Source: an uncultured Latescibacterota bacterium
GTDB taxonomy: Bacteria > Latescibacterota > UBA2968 > UBA8231
Length of the DNA: 64,000 nt
Direction: 5' to 3'
NCBI GenBank assembly: GCA_958295495.1
Contig: OY282352.1
Coordinates: 3,908,548-3,972,547 of the forward strand
Shown: one piece after another, positions 25,249-34,523 of the stretch
How positions within the stretch are numbered: the first letter of the stretch is position 1
Layout of the letters: each line of letters begins with the position of its first letter
Position numbers and translations under genes: made by a program
Notes under the pieces: generated by a model
What the model saw: only the letters and a program-made list of their open reading frames with translations
What the model was told of the DNA's origin: nothing
Database searches by the model: none

Positions 25249-28200
25249 CTAATAGACTACGGCCACGATGCGGGCCAAGGCCGTGTCGGTGGCCTGGTCC
25301 GAGTCGGCGCCGAAGTCAATCCGGCATATATAGAGTCCTAGCGGCACGGTGCGGCCAGCCGCATCGCGGCCGTGCCAGCGGATTTGCTGGGGGCCTCCTG
25401 CCACTTGGGTCCGGTTTTCCCATACCAGACGCCCGTCGAGTGCGTAGAGGCGCAGACGCACTTGGCGTGCTTGGGTCACTTGGAAGATGGAAAACGCGAC
25501 GGTCAGTTCGTCGTTGACCCCGTCGCCGTTGGGCGTAAATGGGTTGGGGGCCAAGCTCAGGTCGCCGAGGACTTGCCCGCCCACGGGGATGCTCAGCGTC
25601 AGTTGGCGGCTGTCCGTCAGCCAAGTGGCATCGCCCGGATCTGCTTGCTGCCACAAGTTCCCGTTGCTGCCAGCAGCGGCGCGGCGTACAAAAGGCTTAA
25701 AGGTGGTTCCGTTGCGAAAGACGGCGGCGGCAAAGCGCAAGTGGATCAGGCGGCCTTGCCCCAAGATGGCACCGCGTTCGGCTGCCGGCAGAGCGCGGTA
25801 GGCTGTGCGCGTCAGGGAGTCGCCCAAGGCGTCAAAGGGCGATTGGGCCCCGCCGCCGCGCAGCTTGCGAAAATAGCGAATCGGCCCTTGTTCGGCTGGG
25901 GGCAGGGCCTCGTACTCGGCGCGGCCAGAGACCGCTTGCAAACCGTCGGCAGTCTGCCGCAAAAAGAGGATGGCGCCGCGCTCGGCCTCGTTGAGCAGAC
26001 CGTAGGCCGCTTCGGTGATTGGGTCGCCGTCCTCGCCAACTATGACTTCGGCTCCTTGGGGGGTAATGCGGTGGTAGGTCTGGACCGCCAGCTTTGCAGG
26101 TAAGGTCTGGTGTAGTTGAGGGAGCAGGACCCAGATGGAGTCGGCGTGGTTGCGCCGCACTTGGGCGATGGTCCCAGCAGCGTCGGTCAGGTGGCCATCG
26201 GCTGCTAGGGCAAACGTCTGCAAGGGGCTTCCGCGGCCTAGTTCTTCCTCGGTCCCCATGCTTAGGCTCAATAGGTGGAGCGCGAGCCCGGGAGGAGCTT
26301 GGAGGAGGATTTCGTCGAAGCCCGGGGTGCGGTCGGCCGCCGGCTCGTCTATGAATACCGGGCGCAGATACAGGTCGAACGTGTCCAATTGGCCGACCGC
26401 GGCCTGCGTGGGCCATACTTCGGCGGTCAGGGCGCGGGCCACCGGAGGGGCCAGCTCTACTTCGATGGACCTAATTGAGGCGGCTCGTAGGCGATCTTGG
26501 CTGGTAAAGCGCACCTGCACCTGCAGGTAATTGCGTAGTCCGGGGGAACGGACGCGGTCGCCCGGCTGTAGGTACTGCTGGCTCCAAGGACTCCAGCCGC
26601 TGCCGAGGGCAAAGGTGGTGTCGATAGGCCCCTTCCAACTGCTGATTAGTTTGTCCCACTCTTCTTTGGTTTTCTCGTTGCCGTTGACGTCAAAATGGCG
26701 AATTTGCTGCACCAACAAGTCGCCGGTGCGCGTCCGCACTTCCGCCGTCGTGCCGGGCGGTTGGGCACCGGGGGGCGGATCCCAGCGGATGGCGCCGAAG
26801 TTGCGCGGCCCCGGCAGGCGGATGATATCGGACACCAGCGAGGCGTGGCTGACAAACCCCTCGGTGTAGAGCAGGACTTCGGTCAGGTCGTAGAAAAAGC
26901 CCGAAGTCCGCGCGATACCCGGCAGGCGCAGGTTGAGGAAGCGGATATCTAGGGGGGGGTCAAAAAGGTCGGCGGCGCGGGTGAAGCCCCCTTCCATGCG
27001 GTCGGGTAGGCTGATTTGTCGCCACCGGAGCCGGCCGTTGGGATCGCGGCTGCCGTCGGCCGCTTCGGCGATATAGCCGGGAATAAAGGGAACGGCCAAG
27101 CGCATGGCGTCGAGCCAGACGCGGGCGCCAATATCGACGGTGAGAATGCCCGCGGTGGGATTGGAACTAAACCACGCCGGCATGCGAAAGGTGGTGTTCC
27201 AGTCGCCGTCAAAGCCCCCAGCCGGGACTTCCGGCCCGGTAAAGCGGACGCTACCGCCGCCGTCAATTAGCTTGGGCGATAGGTTGTCGCCCCAGCCCCA
27301 GACCTCGACTTCGGCCAGTCGGGGCCGCTCGCGGATATAGTACTCTTTGCGGCCCTGCTGGGCTTGGGGGAGGCTTTCGTAAATAGCCTGCTCCACTGGC
27401 TCCTCAAAGCCCATGTCGTCGCGGATGTAGTAGAGCACGTCGCCCCGCTCGTCGGCCGGCAGGGCCTCCCACGCCGCCTCGTCGCTGGGGTGGGCCCGCC
27501 CCAGCTTGCTGTCGCCGATGAGAATGCGCACGGTCTGGGCCATGCGGCCGGTCCACTCGGTGCGCCCATCGTCGTCTTCGGAAAAGCCGGGCGTGTCCGC
27601 GGAAGAAAACGCCATCGTCCGCTGGTCCGTATTGGGCGCCTGGGTTTGGCCGACCACCTTGAACTGGAGCACGCGGCTTTGGGCTTGAATGAGCTTCTGC
27701 TGGGGGGCTAGCATGACGCGGAACTGGCGGAAGGGATCGCCCAAGGTCCCATCGACAAAGTGCAGCACTACTTTCTCGACCACGAGCGCGCGGCCCAAGT
27801 CGATTTCGATCCACCACTTATCTGGAGTGGTCGCTAGGTCCGGTTCCCAAAAGGTGGTGCGGTCGCCATCGACAATGTGGGGGGCTAGGGCCTCGTTGGA
27901 ACCTACCCGGCTGACGCCGACGCGCTGGACGTAGTCGTACACCGGGAATTGGATTTTGTCCTTAGCACCAAATTCGCGCGTCGATGCTACACCCGTGCGT
28001 GCGTCGTGCAGGCTCAGGGTTGCGGTTTTGCCGTCGCTGCTGAGGGTGGTATCGACGATGGTTAAGAGTTGGCCGCCAATGGGGATTTGGCTGTCGTTGC
28101 CGGGGAAGCGTTTGAAGTCCCGGTTGAGGAATTTGATCAGTTGCTCGGCTTTGCCGAGGGCCAAGCTGCCGTCTGCTTCCAAAGTCGGGGTGCGCTGGAG

Positions 28201-28509
28201 GTTCATAATCGCCCGGTCCGCCTTGCGGATGCCTGGTTGGTCCACGGGTTTGGCAAATACCGCGCGATCTTCGGCGATGATGTCGTACACGTGGCGAAAA
28301 AAATGGGGCTTGACAGTCCCGTCTATATGCACATCGACCACGTGGGAAGGCCCGGTCCAGTGTCGCCAGTAGGAAGCCTTGTCAACGATGAGGCGATTGC
28401 CCTGCAGACGGTGGCCTAAGGGCGTTTGGGCACTGACTTGCTGGAGGGCCAAGCACCCAAAAGCTAAGGCCCAAACCCGGCTCCAACGGCTGTAGTGCTT
28501 GCGGTTCAT
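25249..28509 (-). CDS. Giant exported protein: discoidin-like domains, inserted repeats, FlgD-like C-terminus
   Basis: 1086 residues with a signal peptide (VWALAFGCLALQQVSAQ). Residues ~195-405 look like an F5/8 type C (discoidin) domain (IVDGDRTTFWEPD, KWWIEIDLGRALVVEKVVLH, AEVEVWGWG); a second related segment follows (~430-550). The C-terminus (~985-1086) is a FlgD/CHU_C-like Ig domain: LAPNPFTPNGDGVNDE, LRLYALDGRLVW, IRWHGRDAAGRTVPLGLYIC. It is paralogous to the two genes at 30177 and 32242. A repeated ~20-residue block (AYRALPAAERGAIL-type) occurs five times at ~342, 373, 832, 862 and 900. Such proteins are displayed on the cell surface and bind carbohydrate; the ligand is unknown. Confidence 0.82.
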   Translation of the reverse strand: MNRKHYSRWSRVWALAFGCLALQQVSAQTPLGHRLQGNRLIVDKASYWRHWTGPSHVVDVHIDGTVKPHFFRHVYDIIAEDRAVFAKPVDQPGIRKADRAIMNLQRTPTLEADGSLALGKAEQLIKFLNRDFKRFPGNDSQIPIGGQLLTIVDTTLSSDGKTATLSLHDARTGVASTREFGAKDKIQFPVYDYVQRVGVSRVGSNEALAPHIVDGDRTTFWEPDLATTPDKWWIEIDLGRALVVEKVVLHFVDGTLGDPFRQFRVMLAPQQKLIQAQSRVLQFKVVGQTQAPNTDQRTMAFSSADTPGFSEDDDGRTEWTGRMAQTVRILIGDSKLGRAHPSDEAAWEALPADERGDVLYYIRDDMGFEEPVEQAIYESLPQAQQGRKEYYIRERPRLAEVEVWGWGDNLSPKLIDGGGSVRFTGPEVPAGGFDGDWNTTFRMPAWFSSNPTAGILTVDIGARVWLDAMRLAVPFIPGYIAEAADGSRDPNGRLRWRQISLPDRMEGGFTRAADLFDPPLDIRFLNLRLPGIARTSGFFYDLTEVLLYTEGFVSHASLVSDIIRLPGPRNFGAIRWDPPPGAQPPGTTAEVRTRTGDLLVQQIRHFDVNGNEKTKEEWDKLISSWKGPIDTTFALGSGWSPWSQQYLQPGDRVRSPGLRNYLQVQVRFTSQDRLRAASIRSIEVELAPPVARALTAEVWPTQAAVGQLDTFDLYLRPVFIDEPAADRTPGFDEILLQAPPGLALHLLSLSMGTEEELGRGSPLQTFALAADGHLTDAAGTIAQVRRNHADSIWVLLPQLHQTLPAKLAVQTYHRITPQGAEVIVGEDGDPITEAAYGLLNEAERGAILFLRQTADGLQAVSGRAEYEALPPAEQGPIRYFRKLRGGGAQSPFDALGDSLTRTAYRALPAAERGAILGQGRLIHLRFAAAVFRNGTTFKPFVRRAAAGSNGNLWQQADPGDATWLTDSRQLTLSIPVGGQVLGDLSLAPNPFTPNGDGVNDELTVAFSIFQVTQARQVRLRLYALDGRLVWENRTQVAGGPQQIRWHGRDAAGRTVPLGLYICRIDFGADSDQATDTALARIVAVVY

Positions 28510-28519
28510 GGAGTCTTTC

Positions 28520-30175
28520 TCAGAAAGCGATGAGGAAATCGTCGGGTAGGGCCGCAGCCAATTGCGTTTGGTCCACTCGAATCCGCTCGGCGTATTGGTG
28601 GCGCAGGGTTTCTATGTAGGCTTGGAACCGCTCCCGCTGCGCGGCCCGGCGCAGTATGTCGCCAATCTGCCGGCGGACTTGGGCAAAAGGCAGGCGCTTT
28701 CCCGGCTGGCGGTGGACGATCTCGAATACAGAGAAGCCGTCGTGAACTTGTACCGGCCCGACCAACTCGCCCGGCTGCGCGGCTAGGACATGGGGCACCA
28801 AGTCCGAAGTTTTCTCCATGGGAAAGACGCCGCCCCGCGCGCGGGCCCCTCGGCGTTTGCTGCGCTCTTGGGCGATGGCGGCGATGTCAGCCCCCGCTTC
28901 GATTTGCCGCCGCACGGCGCGGGCCTCTTCCTCGGTCTCCACCAGTACTTCGGCCACGTCGATCTGGTCCCGGCGATGGAAGTGCTGGGTCTGCTCGTCG
29001 TAGTAGCGGCGCACGGCCTCTGGGGCGATGGTGATGGATGCCACTACTTTTTGCTGGCGCAGTTGGCCTAGGACGACCTCTTCTCGCAGGCTCTGCCGCA
29101 TCGCTTTGAGGGCCTCTCGGTCGATTAGCTCCTCGTGGCGGGCCGCTGCAGCAAAGATGTAGGGCTGGAGCAGAAAGCGCTCGGCAAGCTGGACTAAGGC
29201 GGTGCTGTCGGCCGCGGCGGTGACGTTGCGGCTTTTGAGTTGGTCGAGTAGCTCGCCCAGGGGGACTTGGCCACCTGCAAACTGGAACAAGGGCGTTTGC
29301 TCTTCCGCAGGCGTCAGCTCCAAGGCCGTCGCCGACTGGCCTTTTTTTAGCAGGAGACGCAACCCCGGCTCATGGAGGTTCCAGTCGTATTGGTGGGCCA
29401 ATTGCTCGGCCCGGGCCGCCCGCGCTTCGCCGAGCCGTTCCTCTTGGAGTTCTTGGAGGATTTCGTCGCGGAAGTCGAAGTAGGATACCGGCCGTTCCTC
29501 CGTAAAGCGCACGACGCAAAAGCCGGCGGAGTGGGGCAGCACGGGCGATAAGGCCCCCAACGGCAAATCGTAAAACAGCGAATCGGACAGGCCCATGCGG
29601 CGGATGGATTCCACCCTGAGCCAGCCGAGTTCGCCTCCGTTGACCGCGTCGGGCGTGATGGAGTAGCGGGCTGCCACTTCGCCAAACGGGGTGCCGGCGG
29701 CCAACTCGACCACGGCTTGGTCTAGTGCCGGCCGCGCCTTGGTCATAATGCCCCAAGTCAGCCGCTCGAACGTGCGGTGGAGGCCCTTGCGCTCGAAGCG
29801 CTGTTTGATCTCGGCCTCGTCAACAAGGGGCGGTTGCACGGGTTTGCGTTTGAGATAGAGGGCGACCAAGTGCCGACGGATTCTGCGCTCTAGTTGGCGC
29901 TCGACTGCGGCTGTGGTGTCCAAACCGAGGGCTTGGGCTTCCAGCCACATGAGGTGATAGTCGATCAGGGGTTGAAGGTACTCGCTCCGTGCGGCCGGGC
30001 CTTCTCGGCGGCTCCGCTGGCTTTCGTTCAGCCCTAGGACGTAGGATCGGAGTGCTTCGGCGGTGATGGCCCGCTCGCCTATCCGAACCACGATGGGCGA
30101 CTCCTGTTCACCACAGCCCCACGCGAAGGCCCCGATCAGGGCGCAAGCTGTCGCAGCGATGCGTACTCCGTCCAC
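28520..30175 (-). CDS. Lipoprotein foldase with two PpiC-type prolyl isomerase domains
   Basis: 551 residues. The N-terminus has a signal with lipobox FAWGC, so it is a periplasmic lipoprotein. A SurA-like N-terminal helical region is followed by two parvulin domains: ~133-231 (AAGTPFGEVAARYSITPDAVNGGELGW, SPVLPHSAGFCVVRFTEERP) and ~395-490 (IDVAEVLVETEEEARAVRRQ, GVFPMEKTSDLVPHVL, GPVQVHDGFSVFEIVHRQPG). SurA/PpiD-type proteins chaperone outer-membrane and surface proteins. It starts at GTG 30175, one base after the upstream stop, and sits between two surface-protein genes, so its clients are probably the operon's own large proteins. Confidence 0.88.
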   Translation of the reverse strand: MDGVRIAATACALIGAFAWGCGEQESPIVVRIGERAITAEALRSYVLGLNESQRSRREGPAARSEYLQPLIDYHLMWLEAQALGLDTTAAVERQLERRIRRHLVALYLKRKPVQPPLVDEAEIKQRFERKGLHRTFERLTWGIMTKARPALDQAVVELAAGTPFGEVAARYSITPDAVNGGELGWLRVESIRRMGLSDSLFYDLPLGALSPVLPHSAGFCVVRFTEERPVSYFDFRDEILQELQEERLGEARAARAEQLAHQYDWNLHEPGLRLLLKKGQSATALELTPAEEQTPLFQFAGGQVPLGELLDQLKSRNVTAAADSTALVQLAERFLLQPYIFAAAARHEELIDREALKAMRQSLREEVVLGQLRQQKVVASITIAPEAVRRYYDEQTQHFHRRDQIDVAEVLVETEEEARAVRRQIEAGADIAAIAQERSKRRGARARGGVFPMEKTSDLVPHVLAAQPGELVGPVQVHDGFSVFEIVHRQPGKRLPFAQVRRQIGDILRRAAQRERFQAYIETLRHQYAERIRVDQTQLAAALPDDFLIAF

Positions 30176-30176
30176 G

Positions 30177-32231
30177 TCAGTAGGCTACGGATAAAAGGTG
30201 GGCCCGCAGGTCGTCGCCTTGGTCTCCGGCCACGGTCACGCCCAACAAGTACGCGCCCGGGGGGACGAGCCGGCCCCCAGCGGCTCGCCCGTCCCAAGTA
30301 AGGGCGTAGCGACCGTTGCTGAGTGCCGTCTGCTGTAGGGTGTGTACCAGCCGGCCCGACAGGTCGTACAGGCGCACCGCGACGGCACCGGCCTTGGTCA
30401 GTGCCAAGATGTTATAGGCGATAGCGACTTGGTCGTTGATCCCATCGCCGTTAGGCGTAAAGGGGTTGGGCGTCAGCTCGAGGGCATCAATCAGCCGTTC
30501 GCTGCGGATTATCGAGGGACTAAGCACTGTGGTGCCGGAGCGGGTGGGCTGGTCCTCGGCGCCCAAGGCGGCACTATTGCCCGAAGTGGCGTTTTGAAAC
30601 GAACGAGGTTCGCTCGACAGCGAGGCCTGCCCGCGAAATTCGGTGCTGAAGGCCAGCACGGCCGTGCGAAACCTAATTTTCAGCAGACTGCCGTCGGCTT
30701 GGATCCGCGGAAAGCGCACGCTGAAGCGGTCCTCTGCAATGGCGTTGATGGCAAGCCCCGACCCGCCAGCAGTATCGCCTTGAGCAAAGGCGTGGGAGGC
30801 GATGAGTTCGCCTTGGGCGTTGAGAATTTCCACCTGTTCCACCTGTTCTACTCGAATGGGGGTCGTTATTGCAAAAGTATCGAATCCCAGCAGGTTAGGC
30901 GAATCCAGGCGCATCCGCACGGCGTAGGTAAAGGACGTAGAGGTCGAAACCTCTACTTGGCGGGGAAAAATCTCGGCGACGAATTCGTCGGCCAGCGGTG
31001 GAGTCAAGTGCGAAAGAGAAATGCGCTCGAGACGGCGCGCCGAATGGATGTCGTTGCTCAGAGCGATGACGCGGAACTGGAGGAAGTGCCGCGGCGACGG
31101 GGAGATGATCGGGGTGCCTTGGGCAGACGTGCCCTCGTCGAGTGGATAGGGCGGGCTATAGGGGCTCCAGTTTTCTAGATCGTCCTTGATTGAGCCTTTG
31201 GCCCATGTGACGCCGTTGGCATCTACTAAGGGGAGTCGTTCGTACTCGTCTAGGCGCATGGGCTGGGTGGGATCGGCGATGGAGAAGGGGATCTCTGGGT
31301 CGGTGCGCTTGTCGGTGCGCTGGCGGTGAAAGATAAAAGGCGTGTCGTCATTGCCGCTGCGCGTGGAAATCAGCAGGCTGGACTGGGCCGAGTCCCCCAC
31401 GGCTTTTTCCACCCAACGAATGCGACCCCAAGCCGAAAGGCCCGGGGCGAAAATATCCGAGAAGTACGTCGCCGCCGGCAAAAAGCCGGTGCCGTAGATT
31501 TCGATTTCGTCTATTTCAAAGGGAATGGGCGTGGCCGAGCGCAGGCGGAAGGAGCGGATATAGCGGGGCGGAGCGAATTCAATGTCAACAACGGGCTTGG
31601 TGTTTTGGGCTTCCTCCACTATGGGTGCGCCCCACAGGGGAAAACCATCGGCCGTCAGGTTGAGCCCGTCGTTGACGAACAACTCAAACGCGCGCAAAAA
31701 GTCGTTCTGAAAGGCGGCCGTGGGCGCGGGATGGACCGTATTGCGCGGATAGAAGCGGAAGCGATTGACTCCGAAGCGGGCCCCTAAGTCGCCGATGACG
31801 AGGGTGCCGCGCACATCGTCGCTTTTGCGCTCAAAGGCTTGGGTCTCGCCGCCGGCTAGGTCGCTGAGGATTTCGGCGAGGGCCTCGGCGAGATCCTCGC
31901 GGGTGAAGTCGGCTGTGAAGCGCAGCACTGTAGGGGCGGCTATCGTGCCGCCGCGTTCGAGGGCCCCCGAAGCGATGTTTTCGCCCTCTTGCAGTTCTCG
32001 CGGCGCTAAGACTCGATGGGCGAAGTCGATGAGCCCGCCTGGGGCGTTGCCTATCAGCACTACGTTGGGATTGACCAAGCTGCGGTACTCTGGGTCCAGC
32101 GTACCGATAGCAGCCCCGGTGCCATCCCAGTCAATAGGGGCGTCCAAGCCCACCTGGAGCGTATCCAAGGCCCGGACTGGGGCGGTGAGGACGAGGGCTG
32201 CTAGGCTTGGAGCAAGCAAGCTTCTCAACAT
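30177..32231 (-). CDS. Exported discoidin-like protein with FlgD-like C-terminus (paralogue 2)
   Basis: 684 residues from ATG 32231, which has a TAGGAG Shine-Dalgarno and opens directly on a signal peptide (MLRSLLAPSLAALVLTAPV, cleavage near RALD); an upstream in-frame ATG at 32288 lies inside the previous gene. The centre carries the block shared with its paralogues (WGRIRWV, STRSGNDDTPFIFHRQ, SPSPRHFLQFRVIAL, AEIFPRQVEV) and an EIDEIEIYGTGF segment like the end of a discoidin domain. The C-terminus is the FlgD-like domain (LTPNPFTPNGDGINDQ, VRLYDLSGRLVHTL, LTWDGRAAGGRLVPPGAYLL). Gap to the upstream gene is 10 bp, so it is co-transcribed. Confidence 0.82.
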   Translation of the reverse strand: MLRSLLAPSLAALVLTAPVRALDTLQVGLDAPIDWDGTGAAIGTLDPEYRSLVNPNVVLIGNAPGGLIDFAHRVLAPRELQEGENIASGALERGGTIAAPTVLRFTADFTREDLAEALAEILSDLAGGETQAFERKSDDVRGTLVIGDLGARFGVNRFRFYPRNTVHPAPTAAFQNDFLRAFELFVNDGLNLTADGFPLWGAPIVEEAQNTKPVVDIEFAPPRYIRSFRLRSATPIPFEIDEIEIYGTGFLPAATYFSDIFAPGLSAWGRIRWVEKAVGDSAQSSLLISTRSGNDDTPFIFHRQRTDKRTDPEIPFSIADPTQPMRLDEYERLPLVDANGVTWAKGSIKDDLENWSPYSPPYPLDEGTSAQGTPIISPSPRHFLQFRVIALSNDIHSARRLERISLSHLTPPLADEFVAEIFPRQVEVSTSTSFTYAVRMRLDSPNLLGFDTFAITTPIRVEQVEQVEILNAQGELIASHAFAQGDTAGGSGLAINAIAEDRFSVRFPRIQADGSLLKIRFRTAVLAFSTEFRGQASLSSEPRSFQNATSGNSAALGAEDQPTRSGTTVLSPSIIRSERLIDALELTPNPFTPNGDGINDQVAIAYNILALTKAGAVAVRLYDLSGRLVHTLQQTALSNGRYALTWDGRAAGGRLVPPGAYLLGVTVAGDQGDDLRAHLLSVAY

Positions 32232-32241
32232 GCTCAGGCTC

Positions 32242-34401
32242 CTAATAGGCGACCGCAATGGTGCCGACTTGTTCTTCTGCGCCTTCATCGATGTCTAGTC
32301 GAATGCGGTACACATAGACCCCTGGGGGCACCAGACTGCCGTCGGACCGGCGTCCGTCCCAAGAGTACTCTACTATTCCGGTTTTGATCTGCGTGCTGGC
32401 CAAGGTCTGGACCGCGTGGCCCGATAGGTCGTACAGGGCCACTTGCAGGGGGCGACGCACCACCACTTCGCGCACGTCAAAAGACAGCCGCGTGGCGTCG
32501 TTGACCCGGTCGTTGTTGGGGGTAAAAGGGTTGGGATGCACCCGCACATCCGCCAACAGCCGACCCCCTACTTGGGTGCGCACGGCTAGCACGTCGCCGG
32601 CGTAGCGAAAGGTGGCGTTGCCCGGCTGTACTTGCTGCTTGATGCGGTCGGGATCGTCGCTGTTGTACACCCAGCCGGAAAATTCAGTGCCGAAGCGCAG
32701 TACCGGCACTTTGAAGGCAACCTCCACCTGCTTGAAGCGGTCGGTTTCCGGGCTTGACAGCTTGCGGTCTAGCGCCGCGATGAGGCGGTCGGTTTGCACT
32801 TGGGGCGGAAAGGCCGCTAGATCGACCTCCACGCCGCCGATTTTGACGTGATAGATCGTGTCAACTTGGGTATGGGTGCCGATCTCGAGCCGGTCGAAGC
32901 CCGTGTCGCCGGTCTGGAAATCTGGGCGCACCACGTAAGTGAAACGCTGCGAGCGGGTGTCTTCGACTGCGACCGGCCAAATTTCGCCCAGTAGTGTAGA
33001 AGCCGACAGGGAGTGAGCCAACTGAAACTGTAGCTCGTCGAGGCGGGGAGCCGCGGTTTCGGTGGCAAACAAGGTGATCTGCAACTGCATATAGCGTCGT
33101 GGGGAGGGCGACTGGAGGACCGTGCCGTCGGCCCAAGCGGTCGCCTCCTGAGCGCGGTCGCGCAAGCCGTCCTCAAAGTCGTAGGGAGGCGACCAAAAGC
33201 TCCAGTGGTCGCGGTCGTATAGCGGGGGTTCGCGCTCGCGGACGGGCAGGCTGAAGTGCTCTGCAAAGCCAATTTCTTCGGCCTCGCCGGTAATGGCGTT
33301 GGGCTGCCAAAAGATATGGGGGTTGTGGTCGGTGCCCGTGCGGGTGCGGATTTCGACTTGGGTGCCGGGCGGCCGCTGGCCACTCCAGCGAATTTTGCCC
33401 CAGTTGATGGGTTGGCCAAAGTCGAGGATGTCGGTTAGATAGCGGGCCTTGCGCACAAAGCCTCGTCCGTAGATTTCTACCTCGGCGATTTCCCAATCGC
33501 GCACTGGGTCCAAGGCGCGGATGGCGACCCAGCGGATGTGCCGCAGGGGAAAGCGAAAGTCAACCACCACATCGAGGTTTTCGCGCACGCTGCGCAGAAT
33601 GGTATAGGCCGGATCGTTGCTCACCCGATAGCCGCCGAGGCCGGCCGAGGAGAGGACTTTGTGCCAGCGCAATCCTTTGGGGACCGCGAAGGCATCGTCG
33701 GCTACCGGAACACTGTTGTCGGCGACGCCAATCTCGTACCACTCGAGAAAGTTGGCGGCAAAGCTCTCCTCGCCAAACGCAGCCGGATCGGGTTTGGGCG
33801 CGGCCATGGCGGCGATGATATGGGCGTCTTCAGTCTTGCTGAGCCGGGGATAGAAGCGGATGCGGTTGATGGGCATTTCAGCGCCGAAATTGGTAATGGT
33901 ATTGTTGCGGAAGCCGCGTCCCACCCCCGGGGGTGCCCCCTCGCGCTGCACGAAGATGCGAAACATGGCCGAGGCGCGGTCGCCGTCGTAGGCCAGCAGA
34001 GTACTGGGCAGGGTCATGCCCATGAAAGCCGAATTCTCGCCCTGAGTGACGCGGATATTGCCGCCTAGATCGTGAAAGGGCACTTGGCTCTGGCCGTTCT
34101 GATCCCAACTGACGATGTGAGTTAGGTTCAAGTTGGGGTCAACCCAAGAAGGCGTCATGCTGCCGTCGGCGTAGTTGATCAGGGTATCGGCACCGACCCA
34201 CTGGGGGGACGTGCCCACCGACTCGGTGCGCACGACTTGACCGTCGGTGCCGTACACGGTGTAGAAGCCGCCTTCTGCGCCCTCTAGCGCGAGGGGAGTA
34301 GTCCAGGGGTTGCCGTTGCCGCCCAGCGCGAACTCAGCCCAATCGCCCAGTGCCGGACCCGCCAGCGCAATGACCAGCCATAACCCCCCATGTTTTCTCA
34401 T
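32242..34401 (-). CDS. Exported discoidin-like protein with FlgD-like C-terminus (paralogue 1)
   Basis: 719 residues from ATG 34401 (Shine-Dalgarno AAAGGAG); a longer frame to 34467 would start inside a terminator and is rejected. Signal peptide GLWLVIALAGPALGD. Shared architecture with the two downstream paralogues: INRIRFYPR, WEIAEVEIYGRGF, INWGKIRWSGQRPPGTQVEI, SPSPRRYMQLQITL, GEIWPVAVED, and the C-terminal FlgD-like domain (HPNPFTPNNDRVNDA, VALYDLSGHAVQTL, YSWDGRRSDGSLVPPGVYVY). It is the first gene after a terminator and so probably begins the six-gene surface operon, or is expressed by read-through from the CBM9-like gene. Confidence 0.82.
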   Translation of the reverse strand: MRKHGGLWLVIALAGPALGDWAEFALGGNGNPWTTPLALEGAEGGFYTVYGTDGQVVRTESVGTSPQWVGADTLINYADGSMTPSWVDPNLNLTHIVSWDQNGQSQVPFHDLGGNIRVTQGENSAFMGMTLPSTLLAYDGDRASAMFRIFVQREGAPPGVGRGFRNNTITNFGAEMPINRIRFYPRLSKTEDAHIIAAMAAPKPDPAAFGEESFAANFLEWYEIGVADNSVPVADDAFAVPKGLRWHKVLSSAGLGGYRVSNDPAYTILRSVRENLDVVVDFRFPLRHIRWVAIRALDPVRDWEIAEVEIYGRGFVRKARYLTDILDFGQPINWGKIRWSGQRPPGTQVEIRTRTGTDHNPHIFWQPNAITGEAEEIGFAEHFSLPVREREPPLYDRDHWSFWSPPYDFEDGLRDRAQEATAWADGTVLQSPSPRRYMQLQITLFATETAAPRLDELQFQLAHSLSASTLLGEIWPVAVEDTRSQRFTYVVRPDFQTGDTGFDRLEIGTHTQVDTIYHVKIGGVEVDLAAFPPQVQTDRLIAALDRKLSSPETDRFKQVEVAFKVPVLRFGTEFSGWVYNSDDPDRIKQQVQPGNATFRYAGDVLAVRTQVGGRLLADVRVHPNPFTPNNDRVNDATRLSFDVREVVVRRPLQVALYDLSGHAVQTLASTQIKTGIVEYSWDGRRSDGSLVPPGVYVYRIRLDIDEGAEEQVGTIAVAY

Positions 34402-34437
34402 GCGGTCTCCTTTGGAGGTACGTCTTTGGCCAAGAAC

Positions 34438-34473
34438 GAAAAAAGCCCGTGTTCCAGCGCGGAACACGGGCTT
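34438..34473 (-). terminator. Rho-independent terminator on the minus strand
   Basis: A perfect 13-bp stem (AAGCCCGTGTTCC, 34443-34455, with GGAACACGGGCTT, 34461-34473) around a 5-base loop is followed on the minus strand by a U-rich run (A-run at 34438-34444). It lies 50 bp after the stop of the CBM9-like gene and before the next gene's Shine-Dalgarno, so it should reduce transcription between them. Confidence 0.88.
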
Positions 34474-34523
34474 CCGAAAGCTGCCCCCTAGCTGGATTGA
34501 GGCGGTTCCAGCGGAGATAAGAG

